From Streptomyces corallincola (GTDB lineage Bacteria > Actinomycetota > Actinomycetes > Streptomycetales > Streptomycetaceae): a stretch of 64,000 nt of DNA. Shown piece after piece: positions 41,122-49,033 of this stretch. Position 1 is the first letter of the stretch. The number at the start of each line of letters is the position of its first letter. The notes under the pieces are model-generated. The model was not told the DNA's origin. It saw nothing but the letters and a program-made list of their open reading frames with translations, and ran no database searches. Position numbers and translations under genes: made by a program. The stretch is from the NCBI RefSeq assembly GCF_019104725.1, contig NZ_JAHRXF010000012.1:62001-126000 (forward strand), given 5' to 3'.

Positions 41122-42510
41122 TCAGCGGCCGGAGGCGGCGGTGGGGGAACCGCCGGAGGCGGCGAAGTGGTTCCGGCAGAGCCCCTGTCGTCTGGCGTCC
41201 CACACCATGTAGGTGCCGAGGACGAGCTGGACGAGGCTGCGCCCGACGCCCTCCCAGCGGTCGGCCAGCCGCATGGCCGCAAGCCGGGCCCGTGGGCGGT
41301 CCGGTGTTCCGGGCGGGCCGCCGGTGCGGGGAACGAGCAGGCAGGGTCCCCGGCTGGGCAGCGACCGCGTGTGCTGGGCGGAGGACTCCAGCCGGAACCG
41401 CCGCAGCGTCTCCTCCGCCGCCACCCGCATGGTGAGGACGGCGAAACCGCGGGCGGGACAGGGCCGGTTGGCCGGTATCCCGAACGGGATGGACTCGGCG
41501 GGCCGGGTGTCCGCGTCCAGCCAGCGGTCCGGATCGAACGGGCCCTGGCCGGACCGCTGGTACTCCGGGTAGTTGAACAGCAGCACCGAGCCCGCCGGGA
41601 TCGGGCTCCGGCCCGCCCGGGGGATCTCGGCGGACGTGACGCGGTGGGCCACTCCGAAGAGCGGGAAGTGCTGGAGGGTCTCGTCGATGACCCCGTCCAG
41701 GAAGCCGGGACGGGTCTCCCCGGCCGACAGCCGGTCCTGGACCTCCCGGTGGGTGGCGACGGCCAGCAGCAGGTGGGCCATCGCCTCCGACATCTGCACC
41801 ACGGCGGTGTTGAAGAACGTGCCCTGGAGGTAGTACGCCTGCTCGTCGGCGGAGAGCGTGGCGGGCAACGGCACCGGAGGGGGGTCGTGGGCGAGCCGGT
41901 CCCTGAGGTACGCGGTGAGCCGGGCCCGGCGTTCCAAGTGGCGCAGGCCGGTGCATTTCAGCGCGCTGACCACGTCGTCCGCGTTGCCGGTGATCAGGTC
42001 CCTGACGTGGCGGGGGCACGGTGCGCGGAACACCACCTCGTAGTACACCTCGGCCCACACGGGCATCATCAGGTCGCGCAGCCTGACCCGGTGGACGGGG
42101 GCGGAGGCGGGGAGTTCGTCGAGCACACCCCGGATGCGGCGGCCGACCAGTTCCGCCCACTCGTCCTTGGACAGTCCGGCCAGGATCTGCCGGGTGGTGC
42201 GGGCCACGTCGTCGTAGCGCGGGCCGGGTTCCAGGTGCTCCTGGTGCACGTGCGGGCCGGGTGACAGCCAGTACCAGAACAGGTCGGACAGCGCCGCGCC
42301 CCGGCTGCGGCCGTCGGCCGCGGGATGGCCGTACACCTTCCTGAACTCCTGGGCGGACACCTCGCGGCCGGGTACCTCGACGCCCTGTTCGCCGCCCACC
42401 CGGGCGAAGATGCGCACCCGCAGCGCGATCACCAGACCGGGCAGCCAGGAGGGCAGCGTCACCGCCGCGACCGCCGCGAGGGCGACGGCCGCCCATCCGG
42501 CGGGGCTCAT
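41122..42510 (-). CDS. Atypical membrane-anchored cytochrome P450-fold protein
   Basis: 462 aa, ATG 42510 overlapping the previous stop (ATGA). It has an N-terminal hydrophobic anchor (AAVALAAVAAVTLPSWLPGL), rare in bacterial P450s. The fold is recognisable from EMAHLL-type I helix, ATHREVQDRL, FNYPEYQRSGQGPFDPDRWL and the heme loop PFGIPANRPCPARGFA. Key residues deviate: the I-helix reads GTFFNTAV where AGxDT is expected (acid replaced by Asn), the K-helix ExxR is ETLQ, and the Cys loop has one extra residue. Such changes are known in P450s that rearrange peroxides or dehydrate rather than activate O2 (CYP74, CYP8A) and in the ExxR-less CYP157 family. No ferredoxin is nearby. The reaction is unknown. 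Confidence 0.75.
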   Translation of the reverse strand: MSPAGWAAVALAAVAAVTLPSWLPGLVIALRVRIFARVGGEQGVEVPGREVSAQEFRKVYGHPAADGRSRGAALSDLFWYWLSPGPHVHQEHLEPGPRYDDVARTTRQILAGLSKDEWAELVGRRIRGVLDELPASAPVHRVRLRDLMMPVWAEVYYEVVFRAPCPRHVRDLITGNADDVVSALKCTGLRHLERRARLTAYLRDRLAHDPPPVPLPATLSADEQAYYLQGTFFNTAVVQMSEAMAHLLLAVATHREVQDRLSAGETRPGFLDGVIDETLQHFPLFGVAHRVTSAEIPRAGRSPIPAGSVLLFNYPEYQRSGQGPFDPDRWLDADTRPAESIPFGIPANRPCPARGFAVLTMRVAAEETLRRFRLESSAQHTRSLPSRGPCLLVPRTGGPPGTPDRPRARLAAMRLADRWEGVGRSLVQLVLGTYMVWDARRQGLCRNHFAASGGSPTAASGR

Positions 42511-43658
42511 CCGGCGACCCCGCCGAACCGGTGGTCGGCCCCCGGCACCACGTCCGTACCGGGCCCGAACCCCCAGGCGGGCGGGCGGACCAGATCGGGC
42601 GTCAGGTCGGCCGGGCCCGAGGCCCCGCACAGCGCGAGGGCGTCGTCCAGTTCGTCGCGCAGCAGTTCCAGCAGCCGCCGTACGCCCTTCTCGCCGCCCT
42701 CGGCCAGTGCCCACATCACGGGGCGGCCGATGCCCACGGCGACCGCGCCGAGCGCGAGCGCCTTGACCACGTCGGTTCCGCGCCGCACCCCGCCGTCCAG
42801 CACCACGGGGACACGGCCGTCCACCGCGGCGACGATCTCGGGCAGCAGTTCCACGGTGGCCGGGACGGTGTCGAGCTGCCGTCCGCCGTGGTTGGAGAGC
42901 AGCAGCCCGTCCACACCGTGCCGGACGGCCAGGCGGGCGTCCTCGGGGTGCAGCACGCCCTTGAGCAGGATGGGCAGGTCCGTCGTGCGGCGCAGCCGAT
43001 CGACGTGCTCCCAGTTCAGCTCGGGCGACATGGCGATCTGCCGTACGTGGCCGCGCTCGCCGTCGCGCAGGTCCACCAGGTTCTCGCAGCGCAGGCCGGG
43101 CGGCAGGTCGTGGAAACCGTTGCGCCGGTTGCGTTCCCCGGCGCCGAGCACCGGGGAGTCCACGGTGACCACCAGGGCGGAGCACCCGGCGTCGGTCGCC
43201 CGCCGGACCAGCGCGTCGGTGATCTCCGGGTCGGGCTGGATGTAGAGCTGGAACCACAGCGGTGGCGCCTGGCCGCCCTCGGTGGCGGCCCGCGCCGCGT
43301 CGGCGATCTCCCCGACGGCGACCGTGGACGCCATCGAGACGATCATGACGGCTCCGGCCGCCGCGGCGGCCCGCGCGGTGGCCAACTCCCCTTCCGGATT
43401 CAGGAGTTTGTGGAACGCGGTCGGGGAGAGCAGGATCGGCAGGTCGGCACGGCCGCCGAACAGCCTGGTCTCCAGGTTGCGTTCGGCGCTGCCCCGGAGC
43501 ACCCGAGGCAGCAGCCTGAGCCGCCGGAAGGCGGCCTGGTTGGCCCGTACGGTGATCTCGTCCTGGGCGCCACCGGCGATGAAGTCGGCGTAGACGGGGT
43601 CGAGTTCGGCGCGGGCGGCGGTCTCGAAGTCGTGGACGGTGTAGTGCATGTCGCTCAC
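42507..43658 (-). CDS. FMN-dependent alpha-hydroxy-acid oxidase/dehydrogenase
   Basis: 383 aa TIM-barrel of the lactate/glycolate oxidase and mandelate dehydrogenase family. It oxidises an L-2-hydroxy acid to the 2-oxo acid. Seen are FIAGGAQDEITVRANQAAF near the N-terminus, MIVSMASTVAVGEIA, WFQLYIQPD, VVTVDSPVLGAGERNRRNGF, the catalytic SNHGGRQLD, and the FMN-phosphate site VLDGGVRRGTDVVKALALGA. I chose the GTG at 43658, which overlaps the upstream stop as GTGA; the ATG at 43649 is the alternative. The stop overlaps the P450-like start. Substrate unknown. Confidence 0.88.
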   Translation of the reverse strand: MSDMHYTVHDFETAARAELDPVYADFIAGGAQDEITVRANQAAFRRLRLLPRVLRGSAERNLETRLFGGRADLPILLSPTAFHKLLNPEGELATARAAAAAGAVMIVSMASTVAVGEIADAARAATEGGQAPPLWFQLYIQPDPEITDALVRRATDAGCSALVVTVDSPVLGAGERNRRNGFHDLPPGLRCENLVDLRDGERGHVRQIAMSPELNWEHVDRLRRTTDLPILLKGVLHPEDARLAVRHGVDGLLLSNHGGRQLDTVPATVELLPEIVAAVDGRVPVVLDGGVRRGTDVVKALALGAVAVGIGRPVMWALAEGGEKGVRRLLELLRDELDDALALCGASGPADLTPDLVRPPAWGFGPGTDVVPGADHRFGGVAG

Positions 43659-45250
43659 CGCCCGGCGGGGCTCGGCCGGAGGTCCAGCTCGCGGGCGAAG
43701 AAGTCCGCCAGCGGGGCGTGGTGCACCTCCGGGTCGTCCCACTGGTTCTCCAGGTTCTCCGCCAGGTGATGGGTGCCCAGCAGGTCACCGTCCCGGAAGT
43801 GGCGGATCACCGGGTGCAGATAGGCCGCGTCGAAGGCTTCCTCGACCGAGTTCTGCGCGGTGCGGCGCACCGTGATGTCGAAGGGGTCGATCTTGTCGTG
43901 GTCGGGGCCGTACTCCAGGGTGACGGTGAAGTAGTCGCGGTCCCTGGTGAGCCGGCCCTCGTGCGCGTACGCCACCGGCACTTCCTCGTGGTGGCGGGCC
44001 GGTTCGCCGGGCGCCGTGACGAGCAGGTCACCGAGGACGGCGAACTGCTGCCAGAGCGCGGAGCTGCGGTTGACGCGGGACACCACGGCGTCGGCCAGCG
44101 CGGCCGGGGAGGCGTCCACGAGCGTGTGCGGCCAGGGCCGTTCGTGGTGGCGTTCGTCGAGGACGCGGGCGAGGGCGCGCACGGCGTAGCGGAAGCCGTG
44201 GATGAAGCCGCCGGTGGACTTCTTGAAGTCCCGCTGCTGCATCAGGGTCCCGGCGATGTAGAGGCCCGGCACGTTGACGGACTCGTAGGCCGGGGTGAGG
44301 GCGGCGAAGCGGTCGTCGATGACCAGCTCGGGTCGGCAGTCCGGGTCGAAGATCGAGGCGTCGAAGCGGAAGCCGGTGCACAGGACGACTCGGTCGTACC
44401 GCAGTTCCTTCACCACCTCGTCCGCCCGGGAGAAGCTGAAGCGGACCCGGAACCCGCCCTCGGTGTCCGGCTCGATCGACAGCACATGGCCGTCCAGGAG
44501 GGCGTTCTGCGACTTGAGTTGGTAGGTGTCGAGGAAGTTGTTGTTCACCGCGCGGAGGTGGCCGACGTAGTGGGTGTTCCAGGCGAGCCTCACGGAGTGC
44601 GGCCCGGCGACGTGGATCACGGCCGCGGTCTCCACGAGGTTGTCCGCGGTCTCGAAGGCGGAGTTGCCCTTGCCGAGGACGAGGACCCGTTGGCCGGTGA
44701 AGTCGTCCGGGTCCACGGACACCGCCGAGTAGTCCTCGGCGTGCTCGACGCCGGGTATGTCGGGGGTGTTGGGGAGGCTCACCCCGGTGGCCACCACCAG
44801 TCGGCGCGCCCGGTGCTCGTGCCCGTGCTGGTCGGTGACGACGAACCCGTCACCGGCGGCGTCCCGGCCCACCCGCTCCACGCTGGTGTCGTAGGCGATG
44901 TCCAGCTTGAACGTCTCGGCATAGTCGGCGAGGTAACGCAGCAGGTCGTCGGCGTGCGGGAAGTAACGCTTGCTGTACTGGGAGAACAGCGGTCCGCCGT
45001 CCGGGGTGAGCAGGGAGTTCCAGTCCATCCGGAGGTTCAGTTCGGGATCGTCGGTCCCGTTGTGCACCTTGTTGATGGAGATCAGTTTGCGGTGGCGGGG
45101 GAACGTACGGAAGAAGGTGCCCGGCCCTTGGCCTCGCTCCAGTATCCGGTACGAGTGCCCGGCCGTCCGGAGTAACTGCCCGAGCTGGAGGCCGGCCGGT
45201 CCGGCGCCGATGACAACGTAGTCGAGGGGTGCGCTCTGCGGGGATTCCAT
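43655..45250 (-). CDS. FOXRED2-like FAD/NAD(P)-dependent monooxygenase or oxidoreductase
   Basis: 531 aa, ATG 45250 after CAGGAG; first gene of the leftward operon. FAD dinucleotide fold VIGAGPAGLQLGQLL at about 12-27, RVLVLGKGNSAFETADNL as the NAD(P)-binding fold in mid-protein, and VVLCTGFRFD plus PGLYIAGTLMQQRDFKKSTGGF near residues 265-330. These resemble flavin-containing/N-hydroxylating monooxygenases and the FOXRED2 subgroup. C-terminal about 150 residues form an added domain (LVDASPAALADAVVSRVNRS...GEPARHHEEVPVAYAHEG). Likely oxidises the substrate feeding the FMN oxidase, P450-like and ThDP enzymes encoded downstream. The exact chemistry cannot be told. Confidence 0.8.
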   Translation of the reverse strand: MESPQSAPLDYVVIGAGPAGLQLGQLLRTAGHSYRILERGQGPGTFFRTFPRHRKLISINKVHNGTDDPELNLRMDWNSLLTPDGGPLFSQYSKRYFPHADDLLRYLADYAETFKLDIAYDTSVERVGRDAAGDGFVVTDQHGHEHRARRLVVATGVSLPNTPDIPGVEHAEDYSAVSVDPDDFTGQRVLVLGKGNSAFETADNLVETAAVIHVAGPHSVRLAWNTHYVGHLRAVNNNFLDTYQLKSQNALLDGHVLSIEPDTEGGFRVRFSFSRADEVVKELRYDRVVLCTGFRFDASIFDPDCRPELVIDDRFAALTPAYESVNVPGLYIAGTLMQQRDFKKSTGGFIHGFRYAVRALARVLDERHHERPWPHTLVDASPAALADAVVSRVNRSSALWQQFAVLGDLLVTAPGEPARHHEEVPVAYAHEGRLTRDRDYFTVTLEYGPDHDKIDPFDITVRRTAQNSVEEAFDAAYLHPVIRHFRDGDLLGTHHLAENLENQWDDPEVHHAPLADFFARELDLRPSPAGR

Positions 45251-45691
45251 GAAAGCTCCTGGTGCTTCGGGCGGGGACGTACCTGAAGACGTACGGAAGA
45301 GCTCGGATGAACGCTTCGCCTCGTGGCCCGCGAAGACCGGAGATCCGTCCGGTACGACGGCGTCCGGCCGGGTGGCGAACGCGGACCGGCCTGCTGCGAC
45401 GAAGGGGGACCGGGCCGGGCGCGGTGGTGTCGGCCCGGCCGGGGTCGTGGGGGGTGGCGCGCCGGAACGGGTGAGAGTTGCGGTGCGAGAGGGAAACGGG
45501 GCCGTTCCGACCGGGGCACGACGGCCGTCCATCGGATTCCTGTTGAAATCTCAAGAAGCACCGTAACAACGAGAGTCACGGGGGACAACAGGGTCACAGC
45601 GATACACGGGGGGGGCGACACAGGGCCACTCCGGTCACCTGCGGCACACACCGGTCAGCTTCAGGTCGGTGTCCGGTCCCCGAAAACGGAT
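45251..45691. other. Promoter-side region of the FMO operon, no gene seen
   Basis: 440 bp without a supportable gene. Leftward CAGGAG at about 45254-45259 serves the FMO start. The stretch 45560-45600 holds GTAACAACGAGAGTCACGGG-like A-rich sequence and a run of eight G at about 45609-45616. The FMO operon promoter must be here but no clear -10/-35 pair is seen. Confidence 0.4.
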
Positions 45692-45729
45692 CAAGGGGTG
45701 GTTCCGGATACCTCCGGAACCACCCCTTG
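45692..45729 (-). terminator. Strong hairpin downstream of the tRNA-Pro fragment
   Basis: Perfect 17-bp stem CAAGGGGTGGTTCCGGA (45692-45708) and TCCGGAACCACCCCTTG (45713-45729) with loop TACC. Read leftward it comes 17 bp after the tRNA 3' end, as expected for the native terminator of a tRNA-Pro gene. Confidence 0.75.
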
Positions 45730-45746
45730 CCTCCGACTCGTTCGAG

Positions 45747-45788
45747 TCGGGACGACAGGATTTGAACCTGCGACCCCTTGACCCCCAG
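45747..45788 (-). other. 3' half of tRNA-Pro(GGG): probable integration attachment site
   Basis: Read leftward, the segment gives the anticodon loop CTGGGGG (anticodon GGG), the 3' anticodon strand TCAAG, variable region, T-arm GCAGGTTCAAATCCTGT, acceptor strand CGTCCCG and discriminator A. The 5' half of the tRNA (acceptor 5' strand, D-arm, 5' anticodon strand CTTGA) is missing: upstream bases are unrelated from 45789. tRNA 3' halves of this size are the identity segments left by tyrosine-integrase elements; pSAM2 uses a tRNA-Pro. So this is an att site or scar and not a working tRNA. Confidence 0.75.
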
Positions 45789-46130
45789 GAGTAGAGGTCA
45801 AAGGTCTTTTCTGGATATAGCAGACTTAATTAGGGCGGATAGCGCGCATAGCAGGCACTGTCGTGCACTGTCGCGCTCACCGTGTGGTCCCCAACTGGTC
45901 CCCAAGCCAGCGCGGTAGAGCCCTACGCAAGGACCTCGCCCTCGCTGCGCCGGTCAGCCCACCACTTGCCCGATCTCACTTCCTGTGAGCTACCGGAGCC
46001 AGCAGGCCGCCGTCCAGGCGAACAGGTCTGCTCCCAGACCGGTGAGCTCGTCCGACGCGACCTCTCCTGCCCGTCGACGCTCCGCCAACCGCCGACAGTC
46101 TGGCGCCGCCGGGTTCGGCGCTATCACCCC
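45789..46130. other. Att-flanking region with paired direct repeats
   Basis: Locally A/T-rich next to the att core (CTGGATATAGCAGACTTAATTAGG at about 45811-45834, partly quoted). Two pairs of short direct repeats: GCACTGTCG at 45855 and 45865, and TGGTCCCCA at 45885 and 45896. They could be arm-type sites for an integrase or excisionase. Leftward translation of 45840-45910 gives a degenerate C-terminal tail like those of tyrosine integrases, but no catalytic motif survives. Nothing else is supportable. Confidence 0.45.
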
Positions 46131-46430
46131 TCAGTTGCCGATCGACTGTTGGTTATCGGTCTCTTGGGTGGCGGCCCAGGTGGCGAGGAGCCGTAGTCCC
46201 TCTTCGGAGGGTGAGCCGGGTTCGGCGGTGTAGATAGTGAGGGTGAGGCCGGGGGCGGCGGCCATGTCCAGGCCCTCGAAGGCGAGGGTGAGGTCGCCGA
46301 GGCATGGTGGTGCCGGTGCCGGGGTGGCGGACGTTGTGGGCGCCCCATCTGGTGCGGAAGGCGTCGCTGCGGGTGGACAGTTCGCCGACCAGGTCGTGGA
46401 GATCCTTGTCGTGCCGGTTGCGGCCGGCTC
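46131..46430 (-). pseudogene. Remnant of MmyB-like XRE-family transcriptional regulator
   Basis: C-terminal end of the MmyB-like ligand-binding domain typical of Streptomyces XRE regulators. One frame gives DLHDLVGELSTRSDAFRTRW followed by GAHNVR. After a frameshift and small deletion near 46300 the next frame gives LGDLTLAFEGLDMAAAPGLT and YTAEPGSPSEEGLRLLATWA, ending IGN-stop at 46131. The helix-turn-helix half is gone; the break at about 46430 joins directly to ctaD-derived sequence on the other strand. Non-functional. Confidence 0.8.
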
Positions 46431-46891
46431 CCGTCTGGATGTTCGCCGGCTTCCACTTCTGGTGGCCGAAGTTCACCGGCAAGATGCTGGACGAGCGGCT
46501 CGGCAAGATCACCTTCTGGACGCTGTTCATCGGCTTCCACGGCACCTTCCTGGTCCAGCACTGGCTGGGCGCCGAGGGCATGCCGCGCCGGTACGCCGAC
46601 TACCTGGCGGCCGACGGCTTCACCGCGCTGAACACCGTCTCGTCGATCTTCTCGTTCCTGCTTGGCCTGTCAATGCTCCCGTTCTTCTACAACGTCTGGA
46701 AGACGGCGAAGTACGGCAAGCCCCGTCGAGGTGGACGACCCGTGGGGCTACGGCCGCTCGCTGGAGTGGGCGACCTCCTGCCCGCCGCCCCGCCACAACT
46801 TCGTCACATCCGCAGCGAATCCCTGGCGTTCGACCTGCACCACCCGGACATCGCGCGGGCGGAGCGCGAGGCGTACGCCATCGAGCACTGA
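46431..46891 (+). pseudogene. ctaD: Truncated, frameshifted cytochrome c oxidase subunit I (ctaD) remnant
   Basis: C-terminal third of CtaD. The first frame has WMFAGFHFWWPKFTGKMLDE, LIGFHGTFLVQHWLGAEGMP and [12 protein letters not shown]. The frame then shifts (near 46725) to [20 protein letters not shown] and shifts back (near 46800) to [15 protein letters not shown] before the stop at 46891. The N-terminal two thirds, including the heme/copper ligands, are absent. The junction at about 46430 abuts the MmyB remnant. A decayed duplicate; the working copy would be elsewhere in the genome. Confidence 0.85.
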
Positions 46892-46931
46892 GTCGGAGCA
46901 CCGAGCCAGAGCACTGAGTCCGGAGACCACC

Positions 46932-47268
46932 ATGACCAGACTGCCGGGGCAGGAAGCCGAAGGCGCCGGCCTCGGCAACGAGGTCGAGGGGTATCTGCTG
47001 TGGCAGGCCACCATCGCGGTGGCCGAACAGCGGGCGCGGGAGTTCACCGAGCGCATGGACTGCCTGACCACGGCGCAGCGCGAGGAGATCGAGCAGCTCC
47101 ACGTCTCCGACAGCCTGCGCCGCGCCAAGCAGGACCTGGAGCGCGTCGCGGCCCGCTGCCGTTCCCTGCGGGGCGAGTACGATGCGGCTGCGCTGTGTGG
47201 GATACACGCTGGGCGCGGCGGCCGGTCTCACCTCGGCGGCGGCCGCCGCGCTGGCGCTGAGCCGCTGA
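46932..47268 (+). pseudogene. Frameshifted small membrane protein gene (ctaD neighbour type)
   Basis: ATG 46932 starts a Gln/Glu/Arg-rich coiled-coil protein ([58 protein letters not shown]). A one-base frameshift near 47180 diverts the original reading; the lost C-terminus, a hydrophobic helix ([20 protein letters not shown]), continues in another frame from an ATG at 47182 to the TGA at 47266-47268. Unshifted reading runs on to 47282 with a nonsense Arg/Gly tail. Intact relatives, as I recall them, end in such a helix. Probably inactivated along with the ctaD remnant. Confidence 0.65.
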
Positions 47269-47314
47269 GCGCTTGCCGCTGAGCCGCTTCTCACTGACCG
47301 GAGAGGACCCTCGT

Positions 47315-48055
47315 ATGAAGATCGCCGTCGTCGGAGCGGGCGGATTCGTCGGATCACGCCTGGTGAAGAAGCTCCGCTCGGAGGGCCACGAGGTCACCGC
47401 GCACGACCGCTCCACCGGGGTCGACCTGCTGACGGGCGAGGGCGTACCGGAGGCGCTGGCCGGGGCGGGGGTCGTCGTCAACACCATCGACGCCCCCAGC
47501 TTCGACGAGGCCGCCGTCCCGTTCTTCCGCACCACGACGGAGACGCTGCTGAACGCGGCGGACCGGGCCGGGGTCGGAAACGTGGTGCTCCTCTCCATCG
47601 TCGGCATCGACCAGGTGCCGGACGTGGAGTACTACCGGGCGAAACTGGAGCAGGAACGCCTGCTGGAGGCGGGCCCGGTCCCGTACACGATCGTGCGGGC
47701 CACCCAGTTCATGGACTTCGTGGAGCCGATCATGTCCTGGACGACATCCGGCGACACCGTCCGCCTCCCCACGACGCGCCTCCAGCCGGTCGCCGTCGAA
47801 GACGTGGTCGCCACCCTCGCCGAGGCCGCCACCACCCCTCCCCGCAACGGCATCGTCAACATCGCGGGCCCCGACATCTTCCCCCTGGACGAACTGGCCC
47901 GCCTCACCCTCAGCGCCCACCCCGACGGCCGCAAGGTGCTCATCGACGAGGCGGCCGGCCTCTTCGGCCAGGTCCCCAGGGACGCCCTCATCGCGCCCCC
48001 GGGTGCCCGTCTGGGTGCGATGTCCTACGAGCAGTGGTTGCAGCACCACGACTGA
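47315..48055 (+). CDS. NmrA-like NAD(P)-binding (atypical SDR) protein
   Basis: 246 aa with a GAGAGGA ribosome-binding site. N-terminal Rossmann motif VVGAGGFVGSRLVKKL (GxxGxxG), then VVVNTIDAPSFDEAA, VVLLSIVGIDQVPDVEYYRA, and a KLEQE segment in the position of the atypical-SDR catalytic YxxxK (Y-R-A-K). The C-terminal half has PYTIVRATQFMDF, VAVEDVVATLAEAA and VNIAGPDIFPLDEL. Such proteins are NAD(P)-dependent oxidoreductases or redox-sensing regulators; substrate unknown. It appears intact although its neighbours on both sides are broken. Confidence 0.85.
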   Translation: MKIAVVGAGGFVGSRLVKKLRSEGHEVTAHDRSTGVDLLTGEGVPEALAGAGVVVNTIDAPSFDEAAVPFFRTTTETLLNAADRAGVGNVVLLSIVGIDQVPDVEYYRAKLEQERLLEAGPVPYTIVRATQFMDFVEPIMSWTTSGDTVRLPTTRLQPVAVEDVVATLAEAATTPPRNGIVNIAGPDIFPLDELARLTLSAHPDGRKVLIDEAAGLFGQVPRDALIAPPGARLGAMSYEQWLQHHD

Positions 48056-48059
48056 GGCA

Positions 48060-48932
48060 GCGTCCGGGCTCATTCGTGCACGTCGTTTCAGCGTTCGTTC
48101 CCGGAACCGGTTGGCAGAGGATGCCGACCAGCGTTTTGCCGATGGTGAGGCCGACAGCGCTGTAAGGCTCGCGCGCGACCGTGACCGAGGCACCCTTGGT
48201 GCAGCTCCTGTCCGTCGCGTTGGCGGAGTCGACCTTTCCCCGCAGGATGCCGTGGGAGCTGTCCGTGAGGGTGCCGGTGACGAGACCTCCCCAGTCGAGG
48301 TGGACGTGTCGTCGCACGGCGGAGCCTCGGTCGCGCAGTCGCGCAGGACTGGGTAGCGGTACGTGAAGTCGCCCTCCCCAGAGATCTTCAAGGTGGCCTG
48401 GGCCCAGCTCCAGGTGCCGCTGACGGCCCGCAGGCCCTGGCCCTTGTCGGGGATCGGCTTCGAGGTGCTTCCGGGCGGAGTACCGAGCCACACCCGCATA
48501 CGGACGGGTACGTGCCCGTCCGGTGCCGGGTCCGTACCGAGGGCGAGCAGGGTGCCGTCGTACCCGGCGGCGGCGTCCACGCTGACCGACTGCCGGAAGC
48601 CGTCCTTCCCACCGGTCACCGCGCTCCAACGGCGCCGGCTCGCAGGCCATTTCACCCGCAAAGTGTGCCTGTCCCGGACGGCCACTCCGCGCATCGGGCC
48701 CGCACGGCCCGTGCCCGGCTCGCCGATCGCCGCGACCACGTCGAGCTGTCGTCCTGCCGTCGCACTCGCCTGAGCCGGAGCCCGAAAAACTGGTCAGCTC
48801 CCCCTCAAACACGGCCTTCCGATGCACATACGGGCCCGCGACCAGGCCCGATGCGTCTTCGAAATCCGCGGGTTCTTCCGCCGTCGGCGAAGTCAGCCGC
48901 ACATCCGCCGCAACGACTTCGGTGGCCCGCAC
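48060..48932 (-). pseudogene. Frameshift-broken hypothetical gene
   Basis: No single frame spans the region but protein-like sequence continues across frames. The first frame (from ATG 48932) gives RLTSPTAEEPADFEDASGLV and HRKAVFEGELTSFSGSG. A second (about 48770-48310) gives LDVVAAIGEPGTGRAG, VDAAAGYDGTLLALGTDPAP and RAVSGTWSWAQATLKISGEG. Back in the first frame comes GGLVTGTLTDSSHGILRGKV and ATDRSCTKGASVTVAREPYS. At least two indels are needed. I recognise no family; the alternating strand pattern suggests a beta-sandwich. Sequencing error is an alternative to real decay. Confidence 0.5.
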
Positions 48933-49033
48933 GTCCGCTACCTCCTCGAATGGAACCCTTGAGTTCGGATCAAAAATTACCCGGCGCGCATATGCCCTTG
49001 CGAAGGGTCACTTGACGGGGTGATGATCGCCGC

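Noticed and set aside
45747..45788. A functional tRNA-Pro gene
   Set aside because: The 5' acceptor strand, D-arm and 5' anticodon strand are missing, so it cannot fold as a tRNA.
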